Positions 36,225 through 45,795 are shown, numbered from the stretch's first letter. The stretch is 64,000 nucleotides of DNA from an uncultured Pelagibacteraceae bacterium (GCA_902609675.1 CACLST010000002.1:33794-97793); one strand, 5' to 3'. Notes: generated by a model not told the origin, from the sequence alone. Made by a program: numbers and translations.

Positions 36225-36861
36225 AGAAATAGAAATTATTAATACAAATACAAGAGTTGAAAAATTAAAAAATTTTTTAATATCAAAAAGAAAACAATTA
36301 ATAACTTCATTAATATTAATTATTTTAATATTGATCACTTTTTTTGGTTATCAAGAGTTCAAGTCTACTAGTAAAGAAAAACTAGCAAATAAATTTAATT
36401 CAATTGTTACAAATTTTGAGACGGGTAAAAAAGAAAATATAAATAATAATTTGATAGAAATCATAAACACTAAAGATAAAACATATTCCCCATTAGCCTT
36501 CTTTTTCTTACTTGATAAAGATTTAATTACTTCAAGTGACGAAATAAATTCATATTTTGACCTTCTTATAAATGAAGTATCGCTTGATAAAGAAATTAAA
36601 AATTTAACTATTTATAAAAAAGGTCTCTTTAATTCCAATTTTGTAGATGAAAATCAATTATTAGATATCCTCAACCCTGTTATTAAGTCAGAAAGTATTT
36701 GGAAACCACAAGCAATGTATTTAATGGCAGAGTTCTACTTATCAAAAAACCAAAAACAAAAGTCTAAGGATTTTTTTGAACAAGTAATGAATATAGAAAA
36801 TGTAAGTCCTAAAATTAAACTAGAAGTTCAAAGAAGATTGCGTTCAGAATTCGGTGAGTAA
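36217..36861 (+). CDS. YfgM/TPR-like membrane-anchored protein
   Basis: This 214-residue protein has a short cytoplasmic N-terminus, one membrane helix at about residues 27-46 (LITSLILIILILITFFGYQEF), then a helical, lysine-rich tail with tetratricopeptide-like helices near the end (AMYLMAEFYLSKNQKQKSKDFFEQV). The layout matches the YfgM/TPR_21 family, which is encoded next to BamB in many proteobacteria. The inferred role is periplasmic chaperone or outer-membrane assembly support. The next gene begins with GTG eight bases before its stop. Confidence 0.75.
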   Translation: MDEEIEIINTNTRVEKLKNFLISKRKQLITSLILIILILITFFGYQEFKSTSKEKLANKFNSIVTNFETGKKENINNNLIEIINTKDKTYSPLAFFFLLDKDLITSSDEINSYFDLLINEVSLDKEIKNLTIYKKGLFNSNFVDENQLLDILNPVIKSESIWKPQAMYLMAEFYLSKNQKQKSKDFFEQVMNIENVSPKIKLEVQRRLRSEFGE

Positions 36862-38125
36862 AAGATTTCTATATATAGTAATTTTAATATTTTTAACTAG
36901 TTGTAGCCTTTCAAATAAGAAAATTGAAATTAATGACGGAACAATAAATATTTTTGAAAAAATAGAACCAATTAAAAAAGAATTCAACTCTGATTTAAAA
37001 ATAAAATCTTTAATTAACTTAAAAAATAGGTCATTTCTAAATAATAAAACTAATAGCAACGGTAATATTAACTTTGATACTAACTTTACAAAAATATCAA
37101 GTTATAAATTTAGAAAGATAAAAAAATTTGAATTTCATCAACCTGAATTATTTTTTACTAATTCTGATGAAATAATATTTTTTAACGGAAAGGGTACAAT
37201 ATTTAAATTAAATCAAAATCTTGAAGAGATATGGAAAATAAATAATTATAATAAAAAAGAAATAAAACTTAATCCAATTTTATATTTTGCTCAGATAGAC
37301 AATAAGTTAATTGTAAATGATAATTTATCAAAAATATATTCTGTTGATTTAAATACAGGAAAAATCATTTGGTCAAGATATAGTAATTCATCATTTAATT
37401 CTGATATTAAAACATATAAAGAAATATTTTATACAATTGACTTTGACAACGTTATAAGAGCTATTTCTTCAAAAAATGGAAATGAACTATGGAATTTTCA
37501 AACTGAAAACTCGTTTATAAAATCAGAAAAAAAATTATCAATAGTTATAAAAGATGAAATTATTTTTTTTGTAAACAATTTAGGTGATGTGACTGCACTA
37601 GATGTTAATAATGGAAGTCTAGTTTGGCAAACACCTACACAAACAAATACAATATATCAAAATGCTTTTACTCTAGAGAATTCAGATTTAGTGTTTGAAA
37701 ATAATACTATTTATTTTTCTAATAACAAAAATGAATTTTTTTCCATAGATGCTAGAACAGGATCTATAAAGTGGGCTCAGTCAATAAATTCGAGTTTAAG
37801 ACCGACCATTATTGAAAATTTAATTTTTACAATATCAAATGAGGGGTATCTTTTTATTATAGATGATCCTACTGGCAATATAATAAGAATTACAGATATA
37901 TTTAAAAACTTTAAGGATAATCTTAAGATTAAGCCAATTGGGTTTATACATGCTAAAAACAAAATTTATGTATCATGCAGTAATGGAAGATTAGTAATTA
38001 TTAATTCTTCTACAGGCATTCAGGAAAATATAATAAAAATTAATAATTCAAAAATATCTAGACCATACGTTCTTAATAACAGCATGTATTTAATAAAAGA
38101 TAATTCAATAACCAAAATTGATTAA
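36854..38125 (+). CDS. bamB: BamB-like PQQ-repeat outer-membrane lipoprotein
   Basis: This 423-residue protein has a lipoprotein signal with lipobox LTSC (Cys17), then a beta-propeller built of PQQ-like blades with repeated VDLNTGKIIWSR, ALDVNNGSLVWQT and SIDARTGSIKWAQ units. BamB is the propeller lipoprotein of the BAM complex that folds outer-membrane proteins. Position right after a YfgM-like gene supports this. In many Alphaproteobacteria der follows, but here a cupin gene starts in a TAATG overlap. The start is GTG. Confidence 0.85.
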   Translation: MSKRFLYIVILIFLTSCSLSNKKIEINDGTINIFEKIEPIKKEFNSDLKIKSLINLKNRSFLNNKTNSNGNINFDTNFTKISSYKFRKIKKFEFHQPELFFTNSDEIIFFNGKGTIFKLNQNLEEIWKINNYNKKEIKLNPILYFAQIDNKLIVNDNLSKIYSVDLNTGKIIWSRYSNSSFNSDIKTYKEIFYTIDFDNVIRAISSKNGNELWNFQTENSFIKSEKKLSIVIKDEIIFFVNNLGDVTALDVNNGSLVWQTPTQTNTIYQNAFTLENSDLVFENNTIYFSNNKNEFFSIDARTGSIKWAQSINSSLRPTIIENLIFTISNEGYLFIIDDPTGNIIRITDIFKNFKDNLKIKPIGFIHAKNKIYVSCSNGRLVIINSSTGIQENIIKINNSKISRPYVLNNSMYLIKDNSITKID

Positions 38126-38553
38126 TGCTTTTACAAATTCTTGAAAAATTGGGAAGAAAAAAAGTAGTTTTAGATAGAGGTCCCTCACACCCAGAGTTTA
38201 ATAAAGCAAAACCATGGATGAATAGATATTATTTACTATTCCGTCATAGACCAAAGTGGTTTCCATTTAATATACTAATCCATGAAATGTTAGATGATGA
38301 CCATGGTGATGGAGTCCATAACCATTTATTTCCTTACATCACAATCATTTTAAGAGGAGGATATTGGGAAACATTAAAAACAGGAAAAGTGTGGCGAGCA
38401 CCAGGATATATAGGATTTAGATCTGCTAATAATTTTCACAGAGTAGACTTAGAGCCAGGAACAAAACCAATGACTATTTTTTTAGCAGGCCCATATGGAT
38501 TGAGAAAAGGACCAAGATCAGAATATGGAATTGATTTTAAAACAAAAAAATGA
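38125..38553 (+). CDS. Cupin-like protein of unknown function
   Basis: This 142-residue protein shows a cupin-type metal site: DDHGDGVHNHLFPYITIILRGGYWE (His residues near 57-65) and NFHRVDLEPGTKPMTIFL. It is cytoplasmic and has no other domain. I do not know its reaction. It overlaps bamB by one base and the ZapE/AFG1 gene by 4 bp, so it is made with housekeeping proteins. Some family members resemble redox-sensing or dioxygenase cupins. Confidence 0.6.
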   Translation: MLLQILEKLGRKKVVLDRGPSHPEFNKAKPWMNRYYLLFRHRPKWFPFNILIHEMLDDDHGDGVHNHLFPYITIILRGGYWETLKTGKVWRAPGYIGFRSANNFHRVDLEPGTKPMTIFLAGPYGLRKGPRSEYGIDFKTKK

Positions 38554-39602
38554 GTTTGAAAAAATCTTATCTTAAACACTGCAAAGATAAGGACTTAGAA
38601 ATAAACGAAAATCAAATAAAAATAGTCCAAAAATTAAGTGAATATTACAATCTTAACTTCGGTCAGTCATTTATTAAAAAACTATTCAAAGATAAAAAAA
38701 TTAAATTAGGCTTTTATTTAGTTGGCGATGTAGGTGTAGGTAAAACAATGATTTTAAATTTTTTTTTTGAAAGTTTAAAAGAAAAAAAATCAAGATTACA
38801 CTTTAATGAGTTTATGGTTGGATTTCATGATTTTATATTTGAAAATAAAAAGAAAGGAAGTGACAAAGGCTTAGAAAAATTTGTTAAAAATTTAAGTGAC
38901 AAAACAAAAATATTATATTTTGATGAATTTCAAGTAACAAATATTGTTGATGCTATGATTTTAGGTAAATTATTTGAAAGAATATTTAATGAAAATATAA
39001 AAGTTATTTTTTCCTCAAATACAAATATTAAAGATTTATATAAAAACGGATTACAGAGAGATCAATTCATCCCTTTTTTAAATATTTTAAAAAATAATTG
39101 CTCTGAATTAGAACTTAATATTGAAGAAGATTATAGAGCTACAAAAAATTCAAATTTAAGTCGATTTTTATCACCAATAGATAACTCATCTAATTTTAAG
39201 TTTAATAAATCTTTTAGAAAAGCTACAAAGAATAAAAAACAAACCACTAAGATATTAGATGTGAAGGGTCGTAAATTAGTATTTGATAACTTTCATGAAG
39301 GAGTCCTTAGGGTTTCTTTTGACGAAATTTGTAATAGAAATCTTGGATCCGAGGACTACATCAAAATTGCAAACGAAAGCGAATTTATTTTTATTGAAAA
39401 TCTACCTAATTTTAATGAAAGTAATTCTAATCAGCAACAAAGGTTTATTACTTTTATAGATATTATTTATGAAAAAAAAATACCATTGATGATCAAATCA
39501 GAAGTTGAATTAAATTCACTTGAATCCGCTAACAACATTAAAAAGCCTTTCAAAAGAACAGTTAGTCGATTGTATGAACTAACATCACAAAACTATAATT
39601 AA
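38550..39602 (+). CDS. zapE: AFG1/ZapE-family P-loop ATPase
   Basis: This 350-residue ATPase has Walker A GDVGVGKT at residues 59-66 and Walker B ILYFDEFQ at 121-128, and a C-terminal GRKLVFDNFHEGVLRVSFDEIC block typical of AFG1-like proteins. E. coli ZapE helps Z-ring constriction, while mitochondrial AFG1 aids protein quality control. The protein is lysine-rich like its neighbours. It starts in a 4-bp overlap with the cupin gene and is followed 3 bp later by yjbQ. Confidence 0.85.
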   Translation: MSLKKSYLKHCKDKDLEINENQIKIVQKLSEYYNLNFGQSFIKKLFKDKKIKLGFYLVGDVGVGKTMILNFFFESLKEKKSRLHFNEFMVGFHDFIFENKKKGSDKGLEKFVKNLSDKTKILYFDEFQVTNIVDAMILGKLFERIFNENIKVIFSSNTNIKDLYKNGLQRDQFIPFLNILKNNCSELELNIEEDYRATKNSNLSRFLSPIDNSSNFKFNKSFRKATKNKKQTTKILDVKGRKLVFDNFHEGVLRVSFDEICNRNLGSEDYIKIANESEFIFIENLPNFNESNSNQQQRFITFIDIIYEKKIPLMIKSEVELNSLESANNIKKPFKRTVSRLYELTSQNYN

Positions 39603-39605
39603 TTT

Positions 39606-40025
39606 ATGAAACAAAAATTTTACAACCTAGAAATTAATACAAATGGTCAAAAACTGTATGAGTTTACTGATGAAACAATTGAATGGATTAACAATAATAA
39701 CTTTAAAAATGGAATTATTAATCTCAGCATCCAACACACTAGTGCCTCACTTATTATTCAAGAAAATGCTGACCCAGATGTACAAAAAGATTTAATTAAT
39801 TATTTTGATAAATTGGTACCCATGGACAACAAGTTGTATGTCCATACTACTGAGGGAAAAGATGATATGCCAGCCCATATCAAATCTGCATTAACCAATA
39901 ATCAAATTTCTTTAAGTATAAAAGATAATGAATTACTACTAGGAACTTGGCAGGGTATATATTTGTTCGAACACAGGTTAGATGCAACAATAAGAACTGT
40001 AATTCATCATTATATTGGAGACTAA
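39606..40025 (+). CDS. yjbQ: YjbQ/UPF0047 family protein
   Basis: This 139-residue protein has the UPF0047 hallmarks: SIQHTSASLIIQENADP, an HTTEGKDDMPAHIK segment, and GTWQGIYLFEHR at the C-terminus. Family members have a low thiamine-phosphate-synthase-like activity and their real role is unclear. The histidines probably bind a metal. Its stop overlaps that of the convergent photolyase by 4 bp. Confidence 0.93.
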   Translation: MKQKFYNLEINTNGQKLYEFTDETIEWINNNNFKNGIINLSIQHTSASLIIQENADPDVQKDLINYFDKLVPMDNKLYVHTTEGKDDMPAHIKSALTNNQISLSIKDNELLLGTWQGIYLFEHRLDATIRTVIHHYIGD

Positions 40026-41446
40026 TTTTTTTTCTTAATTGATTGAAAAGCGCTCAAAGCATCAGCCCTAGCTTTTTCATGAATAACAATCGGCATTGGA
40101 TAGTTCGAGCCTATAATAGTATTAATTGCTTCTTGATATTTTTTTTCCATTTCCCATGGTTTGTGAATATATTTTGGTGGAACTTTTGATAATTCAGGAA
40201 CCCATTTTCTTACATAATCTCCTTGTTTATCAAATTTTTCACCCTGTAATATAGGGTTGAAAATTCTAAAATATGGTGCTGCATCTGCACCACATCCAGC
40301 CACCCATTGCCATTGTGCAACATTGTTTGCTTCATTGAAATCAAGTAAACAATTTCTGAAATATTTTTCTCCTTCTTTCCAGTTAATTCTTAAATGCTTC
40401 ACTAGAAAAGATCCAACGACCATTCTAATTCTATTGTGCATCCATCCTGTTTCGTACAATTCTCTCATTCCAGCATCAACAATTGGATAACCTGTCATTC
40501 CTTTTTTCCATGCATTTAAAAATTTAGAATTATTTACCCATGGAAACTTATCAAATTCTTTTCTTAGGTTTCCTTTAAGCATTTGTGGAAAGTAATTTAT
40601 AAGACTATGTGAAAACTCTCTCCAACCAATTTCATTGGTATATTTTTTTATACTCACATTATTTGATTTTAGTTTTTTGCATTTGTGCCAAATATCACCA
40701 ACATTTATTTGTCCATTTCTAATATATGGAGAAAGTAATGACGTACCTTTAATTGATGGAAAGTCACGATCAACACCATAATTAAGTATGCTTTTGTTGA
40801 CAAAATTATCTAAATTTTCATGGGCTTTTTGCTCTGAAGGCTCCCAATATTTTTCAAATTTCTTATACCAATCAGATTTAGGTAAAATATCTTCAGATTT
40901 TATTTGATTTTTGAACAATGTGTTTATCTTTTTACACTTCTTAACTTTGTTTATTTTATCAGGCAGTCTTTCTAAATAAAATTGCTCTGCATTTCTCCAA
41001 AAAGCACTGTAGACTTTAAAAGGTGTGCCATCATTTTTCTTAATTTTATTATATTCATTAAGCACATTTCCTTTAAAAAATTTAAAATCAATATTCTTCT
41101 TAGTAAAATCAGCACCAATTTTTTTTTCTTTTTCTAATTCATTAGGTTCATAAACTTTATTCCAATAAACAGATATTTTACTATTAGATTTTATTTTAGA
41201 AAAAAAATTTATTTCGTCATCTTTAATTATTTCCAATCCAATATTCATTTTTTTTAAATCAGATTTAAAATTTTCTAGGGATTTACTTACCCACCATTTT
41301 TGAGCCTCTCTTTTATGATCGAAAATATTACTATTAAAAATAAATACTGCGGTAACAGCATCATGTTGATTTGTAGCATAATTCAGCGCATCATTATTTT
41401 GTATTCGAAAATCATCTCTTATCCAAACAAGTGCTGTATTAACCAT
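40022..41446 (-). CDS. phrB: Deoxyribodipyrimidine photolyase (cryptochrome/photolyase family)
   Basis: This 474-residue flavoprotein repairs UV pyrimidine dimers with blue light. The N-terminal antenna domain begins VNTALVWIRDDFRIQNNDAL. The C-terminal FAD domain has GMTGYPIVDAGMRELYETGWMHNR and DFNEANNVAQWQWVAGCGADAAPYFRIFNP. These match class I CPD photolyases. Light-driven repair fits a surface-ocean organism. Its start overlaps the stop of the ammonia-lyase-like gene by 8 bp, so it may be the tail of that minus-strand operon. Confidence 0.95.
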   Translation of the reverse strand: MVNTALVWIRDDFRIQNNDALNYATNQHDAVTAVFIFNSNIFDHKREAQKWWVSKSLENFKSDLKKMNIGLEIIKDDEINFFSKIKSNSKISVYWNKVYEPNELEKEKKIGADFTKKNIDFKFFKGNVLNEYNKIKKNDGTPFKVYSAFWRNAEQFYLERLPDKINKVKKCKKINTLFKNQIKSEDILPKSDWYKKFEKYWEPSEQKAHENLDNFVNKSILNYGVDRDFPSIKGTSLLSPYIRNGQINVGDIWHKCKKLKSNNVSIKKYTNEIGWREFSHSLINYFPQMLKGNLRKEFDKFPWVNNSKFLNAWKKGMTGYPIVDAGMRELYETGWMHNRIRMVVGSFLVKHLRINWKEGEKYFRNCLLDFNEANNVAQWQWVAGCGADAAPYFRIFNPILQGEKFDKQGDYVRKWVPELSKVPPKYIHKPWEMEKKYQEAINTIIGSNYPMPIVIHEKARADALSAFQSIKKKN

Positions 41447-42584
41447 TTGATAACTTTTCTGATCCTTTAGACAGAAGTTCGTTATAAAGTTTTATGTCTG
41501 TATCACCTTCACATCCAATTAATAAAACGTTCGCATTCATATCCAATTCAAGATCTTTTTTAATTTGTTCATTATTGCAACTAACATTTATACTTATTAG
41601 AGCAGGTGCTGAACATTCTCCTGCAACTATGTTATCATCACCAAAGTATCCCTTAGCTAACATTGCAATTGATAGTGGTATGTCATCATCAGGAATACTT
41701 AGACAATTATTTACTGAGTTTTTTAGAATTTGCCATGGGACTAATGATACATCTCCACATGACATTCCCCCCATAATGCTCTCTTTTTCTATTTCAACTC
41801 TAGTAAGTTTGCCAGCATCAATGCTTTTTAAGACACAGTCTGCATTTTTTGGTTCAACAATAATAATTTTTGGAATTCTTTTAAAATACCGGGCAACTCC
41901 TGCAATTACACCAGAAGCCATGCCTCCAACACCTGCCTGTAAAAATATATGTGTAATATAATGATCAGTTTGTTTGGAGATTTCTTCTATCATTACCGAA
42001 TATCCAGCCATGGTTAGTTTTGGCACTTTTTTATAATCTTCCCAGGCAACATCTTGTACAATTTCCCAACCATTTTGCTTAGATTGTTTTATGCATTCAT
42101 CTAAAGAATTTTCGTAATTGCCTTTTACTCTAGTCACCTCTGCTCCAAGTTTTCGCATCTCGTCAGCCCTTGTTTCACTAACAAATTCACTTATGAAAAT
42201 TTTACATGGAATACCTAGTCTTTTTGCTCCCCAGGCAACTGATTTTCCATGATTTCCTGCTGTTGCTGTAGCAACAACTACATCTTTTCTTCCAGCTGAA
42301 ACTTCCGCTACTGCATAAGCACCACCAAGAGCTTTAAAAGATTTAAGTCCAAATCTTTTTGACTCATCCTTGTAAAAAATATTTTTAAGGCCAAGATCTT
42401 TTGAAAGTTTATTTAAATTAAGTAGAGGAGTAGGTTCATAATTCTCCCAACCAGACAAAGAATTAAATGCTTTATCAATAGTTTCTTTATTTAATACACT
42501 TAATATTTCTTGTCTACTGAATGAATAATTTTTATTTTTAATAAATGATGAAAACTTATTAATATGACTATAATTAATAGACAT
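41439..42584 (-). CDS. PLP-dependent diaminopropionate ammonia-lyase-like enzyme
   Basis: This 381-residue fold-type II PLP enzyme has the internal aldimine lysine in FGLKSFKALGGAYAV (Lys84 most likely), ATAGNHGKSVAWGAKRLG, and the phosphate-binding glycine loop (QAGVGGMASGVIAGVARY). The RFGLKSFKALGG pattern is characteristic of diaminopropionate ammonia-lyase (YgeX/DpaL), which releases two ammonia and pyruvate. It ends an operon with type III glutamine synthetase (3 bp upstream) and the Amt-side genes, so ammonia release and re-assimilation make sense. A threonine-dehydratase-like activity on another beta-amino acid cannot be excluded. Confidence 0.8.
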   Translation of the reverse strand: MSINYSHINKFSSFIKNKNYSFSRQEILSVLNKETIDKAFNSLSGWENYEPTPLLNLNKLSKDLGLKNIFYKDESKRFGLKSFKALGGAYAVAEVSAGRKDVVVATATAGNHGKSVAWGAKRLGIPCKIFISEFVSETRADEMRKLGAEVTRVKGNYENSLDECIKQSKQNGWEIVQDVAWEDYKKVPKLTMAGYSVMIEEISKQTDHYITHIFLQAGVGGMASGVIAGVARYFKRIPKIIIVEPKNADCVLKSIDAGKLTRVEIEKESIMGGMSCGDVSLVPWQILKNSVNNCLSIPDDDIPLSIAMLAKGYFGDDNIVAGECSAPALISINVSCNNEQIKKDLELDMNANVLLIGCEGDTDIKLYNELLSKGSEKLSNG

Positions 42585-42587
42585 ATT

Positions 42588-43913
42588 TTAACAATCTAAG
42601 GTATTAGATCTTTCCCACTTTGTAATAGGTTTTAATTTATCAAATTTTTCTTTTGACTTGAAATTTTCAATTTCAGATTTTTTTAATTTGATATAACTGT
42701 TTAAAACATTTTTTCCAAAAGCATTTTTCATTACTGTATTAAAATTTAACAATTCTAGGGAATCTTCTAGTGTATTCGGTAATTTTTGTAGGTTAGGATA
42801 TTTTTGGTGATCAGTATACATATTACAGAATAATGGTTTTCCAGGATTAATTTTTTTTCTAATCCCATTTATGCCTGCTGCTAAAACTCCTGCTTGTAGT
42901 AAATATGGATTCGCTGACCCATCCATTAATCTAAGTTCAAATCTTCCCGGATCTGGAACTCTAATCATATGTGTTCGATTATTCCCCGTATAAGAAATAC
43001 TACTTGGTGACCATGTTGCACCAGATTTAGTCGGTGGCGCATTTATCCTTCTATAACTATTTAAAGTTGGATTAAAGAATGCTGATAATGAACCTGCATT
43101 TTTAATCACTCCACCTAAAAAATTGTATGCTAATTTACTAAGTCCAAGTTTGTCATTTTTATCTAAAAATTTATTTTTTTTCTTATCCCATAGCGAAATA
43201 TGTGCATGACATCCATTACCCGTCAGTTGCTCAAATGGTTTTGGCATAAATGTTGCTCTTAACCCATGCTTTTCTGCTATGGATTTAACCATAAATTTAA
43301 AAAATGTATGTCTATCTGCTGTAGTTAAACAGTCAGTGAAATCCCAATTCATTTCAAACTGGCCATTAGCATCTTCATGATCATTTTGATATGGGTTCCA
43401 TCCCATTGTAATCATGCAATCGCATATTTCCTTTATTAAATCATATTGTCTCATTAAAGCAGATTGGTCATAACAGGGTTTAGATTGAGTATCTCTAGGG
43501 TCTGCAATAGAGCTGCCATCAGGTGATATAAGAAAATATTCACACTCAACACCTGACTTCATTGTGTAACCTTCATTTGATAGTAATTTTATTTGCTTTT
43601 TTAACATCACTCTTGGTGATGCCTCAACAAGTTTACCGTTCATCCATAGGTCTGAAGCAAGCCAACCTACTTCTTTATTCCAAGGTAATTGAATTAAACT
43701 ACTTGGATCTGGTACAGCGAACATATCCGAGTCTGCTGGGGACATATCAAGCCAAGCTGCAAATCCAGCAAATCCAGCTCCATTTTTCTGCATCTCTTTT
43801 ATTGCTTGTGCGGGAACTAATTTAGATCTTAATACACCAAATAAATCAACGAAACTTATTAAAAAATATTTAATTTTTTTTGATTTTGCAATTTTATATA
43901 AGTCTTTTGTCAC
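42588..43913 (-). CDS. glnT: Type III glutamine synthetase-like ligase (GlnT/GmaS branch)
   Basis: This 441-residue GS-fold ligase joins glutamate to ammonia or an amine with ATP. Active-site blocks are present: GVECEYFLI, NDHEDANGQFEMNW, GNGCHAHISLWD, NNRTHMIRVPDPGRFELR and DGSANPYLLQAG. The opening KYFLISFVDLFGVLRSKLVPA and GAGFAGFAAWLDM fit the type III/GlnT group, which also contains gamma-glutamylmethylamide synthetase (GmaS). That makes it one of two GmaS candidates in the window. The start in this frame is GTG. It lies between the ammonia-lyase-like gene and small membrane protein genes next to amt, all on the minus strand. Confidence 0.82.
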   Translation of the reverse strand: MTKDLYKIAKSKKIKYFLISFVDLFGVLRSKLVPAQAIKEMQKNGAGFAGFAAWLDMSPADSDMFAVPDPSSLIQLPWNKEVGWLASDLWMNGKLVEASPRVMLKKQIKLLSNEGYTMKSGVECEYFLISPDGSSIADPRDTQSKPCYDQSALMRQYDLIKEICDCMITMGWNPYQNDHEDANGQFEMNWDFTDCLTTADRHTFFKFMVKSIAEKHGLRATFMPKPFEQLTGNGCHAHISLWDKKKNKFLDKNDKLGLSKLAYNFLGGVIKNAGSLSAFFNPTLNSYRRINAPPTKSGATWSPSSISYTGNNRTHMIRVPDPGRFELRLMDGSANPYLLQAGVLAAGINGIRKKINPGKPLFCNMYTDHQKYPNLQKLPNTLEDSLELLNFNTVMKNAFGKNVLNSYIKLKKSEIENFKSKEKFDKLKPITKWERSNTLDC

Positions 43914-43934
43914 TCAATCTTCTTATCATACTTT

Positions 43935-44093
43935 TTAAAAAAATGATAAAAAGAAATCTTTATAGTAAATTATATTTACAACAATAATAATTAATATAGC
44001 AAGTACCAATCCATATTTTGCCTTTGGCCATGCTAATCTTGCCATTTTACTCGGAGTTTTATTTGATTGCTCTTTTTTATTTTGCTCGTCCAT
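43935..44093 (-). CDS. Small single-helix membrane protein (52 residues)
   Basis: An ORF too short for the track encodes MDEQNKKEQSNKTPSK followed by a basic stretch and one membrane helix (YGLVLAILIIIVVNIIYY, about residues 27-44). It sits between the 75-residue protein gene and the glutamine synthetase-like gene on the same strand, 21 bp upstream of the latter. There is no strong ribosome site, and the hairpin at 44104-44127 lies just before it. The charged-tail-plus-helix layout argues that it is translated. Function is unknown; an Amt-associated role is a guess from position. Confidence 0.5.
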   Translation of the reverse strand: MDEQNKKEQSNKTPSKMARLAWPKAKYGLVLAILIIIVVNIIYYKDFFLSFF

Positions 44094-44103
44094 TTTAATC
44101 TAA

Positions 44104-44127
44104 GGGCGCAATTAAAATTTTGCGCCC
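44104..44127. terminator. GC-rich stem-loop downstream of the amt/small-protein genes
   Basis: GGGCGCAA and TTGCGCCC form a perfect 8-bp stem with an 8-base loop, which stands out in this AT-rich sequence. It lies about 20 bp after the stop of the 75-residue gene (read on the minus strand) and 10 bp before the 52-residue ORF. The bases after it on the minus strand are only weakly T-rich, so it may attenuate or process the amt transcript. Confidence 0.6.
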
Positions 44128-44144
44128 CTACTACTATTATTTAT

Positions 44145-44372
44145 TTATCCGTCAGTTATATTACTTTTCCATGCATTTGAGCTTGGTCTTTTTCTTGCAA
44201 GCTTAGAAAGTTTATCACTTTCTTGTTTTGAACTTACAACAGTCCAACCTATCCAAATAACTGCAAGTATAAGGACCAATATACCTTCTGATCCTACTCC
44301 AGGATAAATAGCACCTACGACATCTTCAGCAGGTTTATTTAAGTGATCTATCCAATTAGATACTGTAGCCAT
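44145..44372 (-). CDS. Small single-helix membrane protein co-encoded with amt
   Basis: This 75-residue protein has a polar N-terminus (about 25 residues), one helix at about 28-46 (SEGILVLILAVIWIGWTVV), and a basic tail. It lies 11 bp downstream of amt on the same strand. I do not recognise it. The one-helix design and amt linkage suggest a subunit or modulator of ammonium transport, but that is inference. Confidence 0.62.
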   Translation of the reverse strand: MATVSNWIDHLNKPAEDVVGAIYPGVGSEGILVLILAVIWIGWTVVSSKQESDKLSKLARKRPSSNAWKSNITDG

Positions 44373-44383
44373 ATTATCCTCCT

Positions 44384-45784
44384 TTAACTACTTGAAGAAG
44401 CAACAGTGCGTTCATCTTCTTTTGCTTCCTCCATTATTTGATAGTCTAAACCAGCTAACTCAACTTCTCTTGGTATTCTGAGTTTGCCAATACCATTTAA
44501 GACTCTTGCTATAATATAGCCTGGGATCATTCCAAGAACAAAGAACATGATTATTGCACCTATGAACATTCCTAAAGGATTTATTGCAGCGTATGTAGTT
44601 CCATCCCACATAGCACCAACACTGTATCCTGAAGAAGGGTATCCATTTAATACAAAACCGCATATCACAAGTCCTGCAAACCCAGCGTAACCATGAACTG
44701 CCACTGCTCCAACTGCATCATCAATTTTGAACCTACGTTCAACCCAGTAATGCATTTTGTAAGCTATAACGACACCAATCATTCCAATTATCAAAGATTG
44801 TATTGGATGATATAAGTCATTTCCCGCAGAGGCACAGATTATTCCAGCTAAACCACTTGAGTAAGTCCAGAAAGGATCACCTTTGGAAACAACATAACCT
44901 GCTAACAATCCTCCTGAGAGAGACATTAAAAAGTTCATTGTTATTCCACTAAGTGTGGTTGGCGTTACATAAATTGTGGTTGCGGTAAAGTAGGTTACAC
45001 CTTCCATGCCATACTCAGGTCCAAGATCGTAAATTGGAATATTACAAGCAGCATAAAATCCCCAAAAACCAGTATAAATTAAGAATAATCCAACAGTTAC
45101 TAACCAAGGATTTCTTGGTCCTATGTTTCTAGGTTCACCACTTGATGAAAATTTTCCAATTCTTGGTCCCAAAACAGCAAGTACACCTAAAGCAAATCCA
45201 CCTGCTACTGCGTGAATTACTCCTGAGGCATAAGCATCATGGTAACCGAGTATCTTCAACATCCATCCGTCAAAGTGCCATCCCCATGCAGCATCTATGC
45301 TCCAAAATACAGATCCAATTGCAATCGCAAGAATTCCAAAAGCAAAAGTAGTAATTCTTTCAATTACAGCACCTGATACAATGGATGCAGCTGTCCATGA
45401 GAAAAGTAAAAATGCAGCCCAAAATACTCCACTAATATGATCTCCTAAGTTTACTGCCATCAATTCACTATTTGGCAGATACCACTTAGCACTAAAAGCT
45501 GAGTCATCTGTAATTAGCGCTGCGCTTTCATTCATTATTGATGGTGCAAGACCTGGCCCAGTTGGAAATGCCCAATAAATCCACCAACCAAATAAAAACC
45601 AAGTTACTGTTACTAAAGGTATCAGCATTGTGTTTTTCATTAATGTATGTTGATGATGTTTGTATCGGGAAGCTCCAACTTCATACATACAGAATCCTAC
45701 GTGGATAAGAAACATTAGTACTACTGTTATCCAATAGTAAAATTCTGTGAATATGGTTGTCAATGCACCTAGTTCGTCAGTCAT
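44384..45784 (-). CDS. amt: Ammonium transporter (Amt family)
   Basis: This 466-residue protein with about eleven helices carries NH4+/NH3 across the inner membrane. Family features include the pore/gate segments SGAVIERITTFAFG, the conserved GYHDAYASGVIHAVAGGFALG histidine region, and VGAVAVHGYAGFAGL with the twin-His partner. The C-terminal tail (EDERTVASSSS) is short and no GlnK gene is nearby. The ATG is preceded by a GGAGGT ribosome site. A 134-bp AT-rich gap upstream, with a 12-bp palindrome TTGTTTAAACAA at 45796-45807, may carry its own promoter. It is followed by the small helix protein. Confidence 0.96.
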   Translation of the reverse strand: MTDELGALTTIFTEFYYWITVVLMFLIHVGFCMYEVGASRYKHHQHTLMKNTMLIPLVTVTWFLFGWWIYWAFPTGPGLAPSIMNESAALITDDSAFSAKWYLPNSELMAVNLGDHISGVFWAAFLLFSWTAASIVSGAVIERITTFAFGILAIAIGSVFWSIDAAWGWHFDGWMLKILGYHDAYASGVIHAVAGGFALGVLAVLGPRIGKFSSSGEPRNIGPRNPWLVTVGLFLIYTGFWGFYAACNIPIYDLGPEYGMEGVTYFTATTIYVTPTTLSGITMNFLMSLSGGLLAGYVVSKGDPFWTYSSGLAGIICASAGNDLYHPIQSLIIGMIGVVIAYKMHYWVERRFKIDDAVGAVAVHGYAGFAGLVICGFVLNGYPSSGYSVGAMWDGTTYAAINPLGMFIGAIIMFFVLGMIPGYIIARVLNGIGKLRIPREVELAGLDYQIMEEAKEDERTVASSSS

Positions 45785-45795
45785 TTAACCTCCAA

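Noticed and set aside
41494-41961. 155-residue plus-strand ORF
   Set aside because: It is antisense to the ammonia-lyase-like gene, which has full PLP motifs; no independent ribosome site or family was seen.
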